Part shown: piece by piece, positions 12,161-22,144 of the stretch
Numbering within the stretch: the first letter of the stretch is position 1
Layout of the letters: every line of letters begins with the position of its first letter
NCBI GenBank assembly: GCA_965178125.1
Contig: OZ237773.1
Location: forward strand, 1 to 64,000
Direction: 5' to 3'
Length of the DNA: 64,000 nucleotides
Source: Bilabrum cf. latius
Taxonomy: Eukaryota; Bigyra: Bicosoecida; Bigyra; Bicosoecida
Program-made: the position numbers and the translations under genes
Notes under the pieces: model-generated
Databases searched by the model: none
What the model was told of the DNA's origin: nothing
What the model saw: only the letters and a program-made list of their open reading frames with translations

Positions 12161-13396
12161 ATGAAGCGATTGATTTCAAGAACAAGTTCTACTACGCTTT
12201 CAATTTTGTCTCGATCTCTGTATCGCTTTGCTCACTTGCCTGCTGGATCAACGGCGGCTGCAGAGAGGAGCCACATTAGTAGACTGTCCATTGCTTGTCG
12301 AAATCCATCGCTTGCTGGAGAAGTTTTTTCCAAGATCATCGGTCATCGAATACTTTCGCGGAATAATAATGGGTCCGAAGTCATCATCGATGGTGGCATT
12401 GGGGCGAGGATAGAGTTTCAGGACAGGCGTTGCCCAAGCCTTCCAGAAGTGGGTGCCTCGGACGACTGGAATCCGCAGCCGTTGTATCCGCTTCCAGTGA
12501 TTGCAACGAGCAATCTGCGGAGAGTATTACGATAGGCCCATGCAAAGGGCTGGACAGTCGCTGCTGGTGGTGGTGTTCGACTGTCCGACCAGATTCGGGC
12601 GGCAAGGGAGGCCCAGCAGGACTACCGCATAGGAGACCAGGCAGTTTTGCGCGGAGGAGGTAGTATGCGCAGGGCTTACGGAGACAAGAGGGCTCTAATT
12701 GCTTTGCACGAAAAGGAGCCCACCGCTGCCGCTCTAGTTGACCCAGATGGCGCAGTGTATTTTGTGGTGCACGCCTTCGCTCGGTCTCCTCTCCTCGCGC
12801 TGAGGGTGCCCGCCCGAGATCCTAGCGCGGATTCTGATTTCTATCACAGCTGTCTAGGTCTAATACAAGAGGGGCGGGCACCTGGTTTAGTTGCAGCAGC
12901 GGCAGCCACGCCTGCGTCCGTGGCACCAGCAGATGCGGACTAGGCGGGTGCTGCTGCCGCGGCCTCAGCTCTGGATGGTCTCGAGGGCCAGGCTGCAGTG
13001 TCACTGTGCAGCTCGGAAGGGGCTGCGGGGCGATCGAGGTTGGAGTTATTTGCCGCGCCGTCTGCCGTCGCCGGCCAAGACCCGCTGCATTCGGTGGTGA
13101 GGGAGCTGCTGGCCTTGGAGGCGGCGCGGCGGACTGCAGTGCGTGGGGGAGGGGCAGTTGAGGCTACCAGCGCCATGGAGGAGTCGAGGCGGCAATCCGA
13201 TGCAAGCCTGTTCTCTCTTCACCCGAGTCGACTCTTGGAAGTAGGTGTGACGAGTGCGTCTGCTGTGTTCGGGCGGGTCTCTCGCCGCGAGGAAGTGGAG
13301 ATCGATGCAGACAGCTTCCGTGATGGGTAGGACCGGGTGTTTATGTGCATTGATCACCTGGATTTGGCGCTTCAGGTGCAGGGGGAGCAGCCGTGA
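12161..13396 (+). CDS. Hypothetical protein, 411 aa
   Basis: Continuous frame from ATG 12161 to TGA 13394-13396 with three in-frame TAGs (12533, 12941, 13328). An in-frame TAA at 12149 precedes the ATG and supports the start. The N-terminus is rich in Ser, Arg and hydroxyl residues with few acids, which could be a mitochondrial targeting peptide (inference). The middle has alternating hydrophobic segments (PVIATSNLRRVLR, then AHAKGWTVAAGG) and the last third is Ala/acidic. I do not recognise the family. It converges on the mitochondrial carrier, leaving a 219-bp gap with nothing notable. Confidence 0.6.
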
Positions 13397-13615
13397 TGCT
13401 GTTCCACCCTCCGAGAGATTGCCAATAGTCTAGCACACGGTGCGCTCTGGCTCTTGTTGGTTGCATGCACAGGCACGTTTGCACAGGCACCTTGGAACAG
13501 TCACACGCGTCTCTTCAGGGAATAAGCAGGAGAATTTGTCCGGTGCAAAACCTACAAAAGCTACAAAAGCTCAATCCACTCCGCTGTGGCGGCACTTGAC
13601 GACGTCACGCACTGG

Positions 13616-14752
13616 TCACATCCTGCCGTGCGCGCTGGCCTGGTCCGCCGGCCATAGGAGGTCCTTGGTCAGCTCAAACACGAGGAAGCCCGTGGCATTG
13701 GCGGGAATGGACCGGGTCATGCTCGGAGAGAGGCCCCTCAGAAAGCCCCTAGGGCCCTCATCCCGCATGATCCTCTTGGCGCAGTCGAGCCAACCCCGGT
13801 AGGTCCGCTTGGCAGGGTCCACTGCATCCACCTGCAGCTGGGACTTGATCACGTCCGCCGGCTGCGCCAGGAGCCAGTAGAAGAAACCGCCGAGTCCGCC
13901 GGCCGCAAACACCTCCAAGCTACTGGCCTGCCGGCGCCCACCCCCTGTCACGGCCAGCTTGGTAGCTTCATAGAAACCGAAATACATGGAGACCCCGATT
14001 GTGTTGCGCAGCGTCGTGGCCGCGTATCCCTGGAGCAAGCCTTGTGGGCCGCGCGATCGTACGATGCTACGCATACAATCAGCCGTGCTTGAGTACTCCA
14101 GAGGCTATCCTGCCTTGGCAAGCCCAATCTGCCGCTACATTTGTGACTTGATCAAATCCTACGGGCCCTCGATCGCAGCCACGATTACTCCTGTCGCCGC
14201 CCCCGCTGCAAAGAAGCGGTGCACATCTGCCAAACCCTAGTATTTCCCATTCGCCGTAAACAAATTGCGCATATATCCGTACGAAAAGAACTGGACAGCG
14301 TTGAAAAGACCCATGCCGACGAGAGGGGAAGCTACGCCTTTGTACAGCCCCGAGAAGCCCTCTTTGGCTAAAGTTTGCCTGCCTGCATCCATCATTCCTT
14401 TGTAAGCAGGATTTGATGCAGACTGCGTCTACAGCAGCACCTTAATCCTGCGATGAAATACGAATGTGTGTGGTTCGAACGCCTGCAACATGCTGAACTG
14501 GAACGCCAAGATGAGCCATTGGAACGGGACCACCACCCTTACGTGTCAAATGGATGCCCTGTTAAGCATATTCCAAATCCTGCCTGCATTACAGGGGGTG
14601 GTGCGTGGCATTACGCTTTTGTGAATGGCGAACCGAGACATTTCTTTCAAACGAGTGCATGGAGCGCAGATTCTCACAAACGTGCCAGCAACGAGGTTAA
14701 CCCAAGCTGGTGGTGGGGCCAATATAGGCTGAGAGCTAACCGACTTCGACAT
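13616..14752 (-). CDS. Mitochondrial carrier family (SLC25) transporter
   Basis: Six-helix inner-membrane solute carrier, 315 aa from three exons: 14752-14678, a 41-base exon 14583-14543, and 14447-13616 (TGA stop). Both introns are GT-AG, 94 and 95 bases. The joined exons give the first signature GHPFDTIKVLL-TAG-TQ, the second GP-TAG-DLIKSQM-TAG-RQ, and the third PADVIKSQLQ, with the usual P-x-[DE]-x-x-[KR] cores. Five TAGs lie in exon 3 (14431, 14239, 14161, 14137, 14107). Two of them fall where the signature normally ends in Gln, as the third repeat does here with CAG. Length and threefold repeat fit the family. The substrate is not determined; the signatures are closest to the carnitine/basic amino-acid carrier group (tentative). 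It diverges from the JmjC gene. Confidence 0.93.
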
Positions 14753-14974
14753 TGTTGAAATGTGGTTGTACGGGAGACTTCGCCCGCATCTTCCGCATTA
14801 AAAGGAACCTCCGAGTCACCAAACGAACTTTCCGTGCGCACTGCACTGCCAAGTGGGAATCGAGCGCCAATCCATTGGGATCATCGGGTGCTCACACCGC
14901 ACCAACTCACTAACGACACACGCGCATAGAAGAAGATTGCCCGTTTCTATAATTTAAGAACCACTAGCTTATTC
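14753..14974. promoter_or_regulatory. Divergent promoter region, carrier / JmjC gene
   Basis: A 222-bp gap lies between the divergent ATGs of the mitochondrial carrier (14752, minus) and the JmjC protein (14975, plus). It is less GC-rich than the genes, with AT-rich stretches such as TTTCTATAATTTAAG just before the plus-strand start. It must carry both promoters. No specific factor site is recognised. Confidence 0.45.
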
Positions 14975-17900
14975 ATGGTGACGTTCAGTCGAAGCGCGAC
15001 GGTATGCCTGGTCGTAGCAAGTTCACTAAGCGTAGCAAGTAGGTCTGAAGGTACAGCTGATCCCACCGATCCCAAATACGTTGCTTATGGAAGCCTTAAT
15101 GGATATGAAGGGCTTCCAAAATGGAAACAGAGCAACCTGGTGGATGTGTTTAGAAACGATTCAGCTCTGAGAGAGAGCAGCTTGGAGGGATTGCCGGGGG
15201 TCTCGAGAGGCGCGATTCTCGGAGGCATGGGAGAGCCATGGGAGCCGACAGAAGACTCCAAGGCACTGCTTGGAACCACGTGCAACTTTGAGATAGTAGA
15301 TCTGCAAGGTGGCGAGGCATCACGCGGCGATGAGCTTTGGAACAAGGTGGCGACCATTGTGCGCAGCAAGAAGCCTGCGCTCTTCGTCAACATGCTGTTC
15401 GATGCAAGCGGCACGACCGACGACCCGCATGCTGGAGAAAGGAATAGGGAGAAATGGGCCCGGCAAGCCCTTTCTACAGCATGGAGGGGCATCCACAACC
15501 TCAGCGTCATGACTTTCGCGCCCATGGAGCAGTTTGGAAAGGGGTTCCGGATTTCCACCACCATGGAGGATGTGGCGGCCCAGCTGCCACGATCCGTGCA
15601 CGATATAAGCGAGTACAACATCGAAAATGAGTACATGTGGGATCCAAACGCGATGGGATTGTACGGTGACGCGTTGCAGCGCTTCTTTCCCGGTGCGTCT
15701 GCAGCCACGGACCGCCTGTTCAACGACACGACTCGTTTCATACAAGTGCAGAGGGAGCTTGCCTGGCGAATCCTTGGCCAATCGCCTGGCACCCCTTTGA
15801 CTGCAAAGGCAATGAAGCAAGCCAACGAGCTGATGACCAAGAAGAGCCAGGGCGCGGAACTGCTGCACAAGACTGGCTTCATCGATGTAACTGCGGCCCC
15901 AGGCGAGAGGGAGGCCCTTGCAGCGGCTCAAGATAGCGATACAACCAAATGCAGCCCAAGCATAATCGGATTCGGGCCCTCGGGGATCGGCCTCCCGTTC
16001 CACGTGCACGACGAGGTGCCCTTCAACCTGCAGGTGTGGGGTCACAAACGCTGGTTCATCTCCAGCGGAACGCCGCCGAGGGGCTACAACCCAAAGAAAA
16101 ACTCTTACCGCTGGCTAGTGGAGGAGTATCCGCGCCTGACGGATGAGCAGCGGGACCCCTCGGTGTCTGGGCTGTACGAGTGTACGGTGCGCCCGGGGGA
16201 GGCAGTGTACGTCCCCCGTGACTTCTACCACCAGACCATGAACGTCGGCGTGCAGCTCAACCTGGCCTTCTCGTGCCCTGCAGCCAATCGCGAGGAAAAT
16301 CTGTTGCAGAAAGCAGCTACCAGCCGGTCTAGATACACGGCAGGCGGCAAAGACACGATCCAAGGAGACCCCGCGGCAGCCTCCCGCAAGGAGCTCACCA
16401 AGCTCTGGGCAGACGCCGCCAAGCTCTTCGCCGAGGATCCTGCCGACGAAGGGGTTCAGCGAGAAACAGCGACTGTCGGTATCGCGCATGTATTTTCCCA
16501 CCTCCGGCGCATCCGCAGAGCGTTCGTGTCGCTGGCTTAGAACGGCGCTCATGACCTGATGGATCTGGGACTTGGAGATTTCCTCGCGCTGGAATACGAC
16601 CCACTCGATGAAATCCCGTCTGTGGGAGCTGGGGCTGTGATTCGACGCGCGGAGGAGCTGGCAGAGCTCCTTGAATTTGGCTTTGTGCACGAGCACCGCG
16701 TGCAAGCTGCCACGGAATGGTCCCAGGAGGTGCTGGCGGGGCTGGACGGCAACGATGTTTCATCCGAGTCTGACTCAGCGGTGAATGGAACATGGACTTC
16801 CGGGGCCAATTCGTCTGACACGGCCGACGGGCACACGTAGCAGCAGCCGGTGCTGCAGCAGCTTCCATAGGACGATGCCGAGGTGAGGTCGCGGAGGCAC
16901 CTGGCCCGAATCATCCGGGCCGCAGATATGCTCGCACTTCGGGATACCGTCATAAAATCGAAGCGGCTGCTGCTCAAGAGCGCTCGGAGCAACCCGATTA
17001 ACCCGCAGGTATGGAGGAATCTCGCAATCGCGGAGCTAATGCTTGGAAATGCAACGAGATCGCTAAAGGCAGCAAGCCGCGCGCTTGACTTGGACAGAAC
17101 GGACGTAACCTCTTGCAATCGAGCCGTGCTTGCAATGCTTGGGCCAGTTGACCTCTCCACGCAGGCGCCGCCGATTGCCATGATTTCCAACTTCTCTCTG
17201 GTGCCACTTCGAGCTGCTGCTGACATCGCGGACGGCACAAAGTATGCCCCTATTGGAGGTGGACGAGGCACAAACGACCGTGGTCGCCGTGTCGATGCTG
17301 GAGAAGATTATGACACGGACCGCCGCCTGTCGCAGTACCGGTGGCTAATGAGGTCTGCCGATGCCCTGGCACATGGCTGCATAGACCAAGCGCAGAGAAT
17401 CATGCAGCAGAAGCTGGCAGGGCAGATAGATGCGCTGTGGTTTGGGCAACTGCAGCGCGCTGTGCGGATGTCGAGGTTCGTGTCTTCAAGAGGGCTTGCA
17501 TCGCATGAGGCTGTGACGCATGCTTACATGGCGGCCGCCCAGAGGCACATGGAGAGCATGGGAATACAGGAAGCAAATGCAACGGAGGCCATGTTTGCCA
17601 AGTCGGACCAGACCCTTTCCCCAGAGGACAAAGAGACTGCGCGCAAGCTGAGGGGGCCTCCGGTGGTGATTGAGTGGGGAGACAGCCTGCTGGAGCACGG
17701 CGAGGTCGATGCGACTGGCTAGCCGCCCTAGGAGAGCGGAGTCAGGACTTTGATGGAGCTGTGGAGGCAACGCACTACCCAGACCGTCATCGCGAAGGTC
17801 GAGAGGCTGTACCTGCGGGCCTTCGAGGGCAGGCGCGAGACGGTGTCTGAGAGGGGAGAGCGTCTCGTGGGCCATCCACCACCGTCTGCCATACTGCCAG

Positions 17901-18091
17901 CAGGGCTAGTGACCCGCCCCCCTAGCACTGAAGAGGTCGAGCGTGCGGCACAAGGACAGCGGAGGTCCGAACTGCTTGAGCTGATCCGCAGCGGAGCAAC
18001 CTTTGGCGACGAAGAAGAGCCCGTGGAAGGCGATTCGTTTGAACAAGCTTTGCTGGACGGCACCGCATCTGCTATGGGGGAATCCAGTTGA
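14975..18091 (+). CDS. Secreted or ER JmjC/cupin-8 domain protein, about 1,038 aa
   Basis: Open frame from ATG 14975 to TGA 18089-18091 with five in-frame TAGs (16538, 16838, 16868, 17720, 17729). Residues 1-24 form a signal peptide (hydrophobic VCLVVASSLSVAS), so it enters the secretory pathway. Residues about 333-420 contain a JmjC/cupin-8 core: GIGLPFHVHDEVPFNLQVWG with H-x-H-D metal ligands, and a distal His in PRDFYHQT. Family members are Fe(II)/2-oxoglutarate hydroxylases or demethylases. After the first TAG a Leu-rich helical region follows, with one TPR-like segment (LGNATRSLKAASRALDLD, about residue 690). The standard code would end the protein at 16540 and lose the C-terminal half. 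The substrate is unknown; extracytoplasmic protein hydroxylation is inference. Confidence 0.85.
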
Positions 18092-18292
18092 TCTGGATAC
18101 CGGAGGCATATCGCGAGTAGTTCAGCATTTGCCAGTTTGTCCCACAGACACACCTGTTGATGTGCATTCCCAACATTTTCATGCTTGTAGATAATCGAAG
18201 ATACTCCGCTGAAACGACCATTTCGATGCACGACACTTCATAAGTAAACAATCGCGCCAAAGCTACGTCGAAGGGGCGAAGATTAGGCCAAT

Positions 18293-18867
18293 TCACTCCC
18301 CGAACACCATGCCAGCAGCACCTGCCGTTCCTGCGTCAGCATCGGCCTTCTGGCGGTCGAACTTCTCAACAAGGCTTGTCAACGCCATGTCACTCTCGCC
18401 CTTGTCCCTGACGTAGCCAGAGATGGCGAAGCTCTTAGTCTCGCCAGTGTATCGCCCAGTGACGGGGTCTACAATGCCCACGGCCACCTGCACGGCTCCG
18501 AACTCCTTGGCAGCAATCAGGCGGTTGGTCCAGGAGCTGCGAAAGATTCAGATAGAGCAAGTAGGGCCACAGGCTGGATGAGATGGCTGCTCTCAGCACA
18601 TGAAGGGCGTTCTCCAGCTCAAACTAGGACGGCTGTTGGACACAACTAATCGATACTAATTTTTATCGAAACAATAGTTCCTTCATAGTGTCAGCCATTT
18701 GGTAAGCTGGGTCTGGCACACGCTGAAATCAAATTCACTTGCCATACCGTCAAAATAAAATCTCTTGCGGGATCACGGCCCCACATAGCAGTTTACTTGA
18801 AGCCCCAGTCAACTCACCACTTCCTGGGGATGTAGAGATCAACAAGCTTGCCATCAGCGTTCTCCAT
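18293..18867 (-). CDS. RPS21: 40S ribosomal protein S21 (eS21)
   Basis: Two exons encode 97 aa of small-subunit ribosomal protein eS21. Exon 1 (18867-18818) gives MENADGKLVDLYIPRK plus the first two bases of Cys. A 281-base GT-AG intron (18817-18537) follows. Exon 2 (18536-18293) continues CSWTNRLIAAKEFGAVQV, with the family's TGRYTGETKSFAISG and GESD motifs, and ends in TGA. Animal eS21 is slightly shorter (about 83 aa); the extra residues are an Ala/Gly-rich tail. Notably it has no in-frame TAG, as expected if TAG is avoided in a highly expressed gene. It converges with the JmjC gene. Confidence 0.95.
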
Positions 18868-19001
18868 GGTATCCCTAAAGCAACTTGTGCGGCGTGGCAG
18901 GCAGTCTTGCAACGAATGGTTCCGGCCCGCTCGGATCAGAAAGGTTGCAACCGCTGACACTGCGCAGGTCCAAAATCCAATACAAACTACGTTTCCATCG
19001 A

Positions 19002-21776
19002 TCATATCAAAAACATAATCACAGCAACTGCAACAGCTAGTATCTGCACGTAGTTCGCATGCAGCCCGGCAGCGGGTGCCGCTAGGTCGGCTTGAAGTCT
19101 ACGCCCAGGCCCTTGGACATCCTCCACCTCGAAAGGATAAAAGAGGTCGTGGGGAAGCCTAACTGTGCGTGGACTAGGCGGGATGTAATCAAACGTTCCC
19201 TATGATACTGTCTCGCTGTGCTCGATGATAACTTGCAGCTGGTATGTCCTCGTTGCTGCTGAGTTGACACCGGCATGCGCGTCCCCTCCATACAGGGGAT
19301 TCGGGTCGGGAAGGCCGGGGCCCTAGCCAGAAATGCCCTGAGGAGCAGCCCACGTTCTACTTTCGTACGTCAGACGAGATGCGACGAGGCGTCGCTGCGG
19401 GTTGTCTCGTTCACCTACCTGCGCCGCAAGGAAGCGAAGCCGTGCCACAGCTGGCAGACCGGTGCACGTGCGTGATGCCGCGTCCCATGCGACAGATGAT
19501 GCGTCCGGGAGCGGGTCTACGATGAGCGGCAACCAGTCAAGGGGTTGCCTCGGGTCGGCAGAGCCGTACACTCCAACGTGTGTGGCGTTGAGGGCCAGCG
19601 GCGGAAACACGGCACGCACCGCCCCAGTCACTGCTTGGGTGGCTGCCGCCACCTCGCTCACTGTCACAGCATCAGAGGAAGGACGGAATGCGGACTGGCC
19701 AGCGCTAGGTGCCCCGGCAAGCGCAGCTGCCGCCCCGGTGCACAGTGTCTCCAGCCCGCCAGCATCCAGCACCACGCCGCAGCTCACCACCCCGTCCTCT
19801 CCGAACGGCACCGGCAGCTGCTCCTGCTGGGCACCAAATGAGGCTGATGCGAGCCAGCCCCCGCCAGGCCAAGCATCAGCCCCTCCGGAGCTAGCACCGG
19901 CGCCTTGCAGAGGCTCCCCGCCTTGCACACCGAGGCACCGGCCACCCTCTCCGGGGGCCAGCACCTGCAGCCCAGCTCGAAATGCCAGCATGCCAGCAGC
20001 ATCCGTCGCACCAGTGATGCCAGACTCGGCCGCCGTCTGAACCACAGCCCTCGCTGCCGCGATGCCTCCGCCCGGCCTGTACCCCGGATGTCCGAAGCGC
20101 TGCCTGGGCGCCCCCGAGTCATCCCCGGCGGAGGAGGGGGCCGTCTGCAGCTGGGCATCGTCGGTGGTGCCCTCGGCCAGCCGGGGAACAAATCTCCAAG
20201 AAGCGCTGAACGGTATCTCCACAGCCCCCGCACTCGCCCCTCGCGCACCCCCACCCGCGGATTCACCTGGACAGCGCGCCGGCCGGAAGCCCTCGGCTGT
20301 CTCGATCGAAGCCTCAACCCCAACGATGCTCCCGCCACCTGCCCCTTCATCATCGCCGTCCGCCGTCTCATACCGAAAGGCCAAGTGCAGCGAAGTCACA
20401 GCAGCTCCAGTGCACGCACAGCCGTCGAATCCACCGGCAGTCGCTGGGCTAGACACGAGGGCCGCGTCGATCTGCGCCTGGGTCAGCTCGGGCAAGGCAG
20501 CCCCCGTTGTGGCATCCCGCCGCTTCCACGACACCACGCTCGGTGCCAGCAGCAGCGTGGATGCACTGGCAGCGGCAGACCTGGGGTTGGCACGCGGATT
20601 AGCACCCACCCGCAGGGCACCCACAAGGGCTGCGGGGCTCATGGCGGCGCATAGGTCGGTGCTCGGGGGGGCGCGCACCACGCACTGAGCCGCCCCCTGC
20701 GGACCCCCTGCAGACGGCCCGTCACCTACTGGGGCATCAATCAAGAACTGCGGCCCGCTACCAGATGCACTGCACTGCGATGCAGTGGCAGAAAGGGCCC
20801 CGCCAGCAGGCGCGTTGGCAGCTGCAGCACGACCTCGCGAGGACGAGTCCGCTGCTGATGCGAGGCCAGGGGAAGCAGCACCCCCCACCTGGGGTCCAAG
20901 CAGCAGTAACGGGGCGTGAGGCTGCGGCGCTGCCACTAGGCTGGTGTCTCCGGTCGTGCCAAGGCTGGCCCACGGCAGCACGCCGCCAGTGATGGGCTGC
21001 CCTGGGGCGTAGGCAGCCGTGGCCGACGCGGCCTACAGCTGGGCCACGCTGCCGGGGCCGAGGGGGCCCATGACCGCCCCATCTGCGGGCAGGAACTGCG
21101 GGTCATCCAAGATCGAGGACCGGGAGAAGGCCGAGGACGGCTGCGGACCGGGGTCTGCGACAGGCGAGGGGCTGGGCGGTGTGCGTGCGAAGGATGCGAG
21201 AATTCAGCCCCACATGGAGTTTGCCAGGCAACAGATCGGGAAATTTGATCACAATGGATACTATTGTTGTGCCTCACCTTCGAAAAAGAAGCCCAACGAG
21301 GGCGAATTCACCACTGCCACGCACATGAGCCTGCTCAGCGACCCGTCAGCTGTGGCACCCTGAGCAAGCCCTTCGTCTGCTGGTGTCACCGCGAGCCCTC
21401 GCCTGGTATTGATATCGGCAAAGACAGAAGAGCCGTCCGAAGCTCGATCCGCAACGGTGACGCACGACAGCATCGAGGTGTTGGCAGATCCCTGCGGGAG
21501 ACAGTCGCCCAGCCGCCGGGATGCTGCAATCACATCAGCCGGGCAATCTTGATCACAACAGCAGCCAGCATCACACACACCAGCCTACAAGTCACATGTA
21601 CAGTCACATTCGAACGCAGCACACGGTCTCGCGTCCTCCAAGCATCTGCAGCCAGCAGGCGCCTCGGCTGCTCCCAAATCCTACAGCTCTCGCGCATCTC
21701 CCCAATCAAGAGGTAGAGTAGGCTATGCATATGTGAATATATTGCATATGAGCAAGATTGTAGCAACGCGGTACAT
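19002..21776 (-). CDS. TCTN: Tectonic family protein (ciliary transition zone)
   Basis: Tectonics are secreted or membrane proteins of the MKS complex at the ciliary transition zone. Exon 1 (21776-21278) starts with a signal peptide (MYRVATILLICNIFTYA, then TAG) and carries the tectonic Cys motif CDL-TAG-AGVCDAGCCCDQDC. A 123-base GT-AG intron (21277-21155) follows; splicing joins NSPSLGFFFE to DPGPQP. Exon 2 (21154-19002) has YAPGQPI and a C-terminal LFYPFEVEDV, then a hydrophobic tail (ILAVAVAVIMFLI) before TGA, probably a membrane anchor. Total 883 aa, longer than animal tectonics because of Ala/Gly-rich inserts. Six TAGs are in frame (21725, 21683, 21587, 21035, 19325, 19202). Without TAG sense the Cys motif, body and anchor fall in separate pieces. 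Meckelin, at 36-40 kb, is a partner in the same complex. Confidence 0.88.
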
Positions 21777-22144
21777 CACCAGCGCGATGGACTTGACGGC
21801 CTGGCAGCTACTGCAACAAGCAGCAACTCGAGATCAATCTATGAAATGAGCGGCCCAATATGCAGCCCTGAAACCGTTTAGGTATCCTGATAGAGACACC
21901 GAATGCCAGAACAAGTTGTTGAGGCCTTCGTATGCACAGCGACAACGGAAAGGAAACCAGTTCAAACGTCTCGCGGCGCTTTTTATTTAAGTTGCGGAAC
22001 CACCGCCGGTCAGGAACCACTGGCATGTGTGAGCAGGCTAGATCTAGCAGGCTTGCTGGGACAGGGCTCGTTGGTTAGCCCGCCAAAACTTCAATGGCGG
22101 CTATGCATGCTCACTGATGCACAGAGGGTTCCAATTTACCGCCA
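21777..22144. other. Intergenic, no gene seen
   Basis: 368 bases upstream of tectonic and downstream of the kinesin gene, both on the minus strand. It is more AT-rich than its surroundings. It should contain the tectonic promoter and the kinesin 3' end. Short frames here show no domain. Confidence 0.5.

Noticed and set aside
14469-14482. GGTTCGAAC resembling a tRNA B-box
   Set aside because: No A-box or cloverleaf can be built around it; it lies in an intron of the carrier gene. The similar string at 35996-36004 lies in the meckelin gene. No tRNA with a CUA anticodon was found in the window.
19402-20688. Plus-strand frames of about 210-250 aa opposite tectonic
   Set aside because: No domains, and the minus strand carries the tectonic motifs and membrane anchor.
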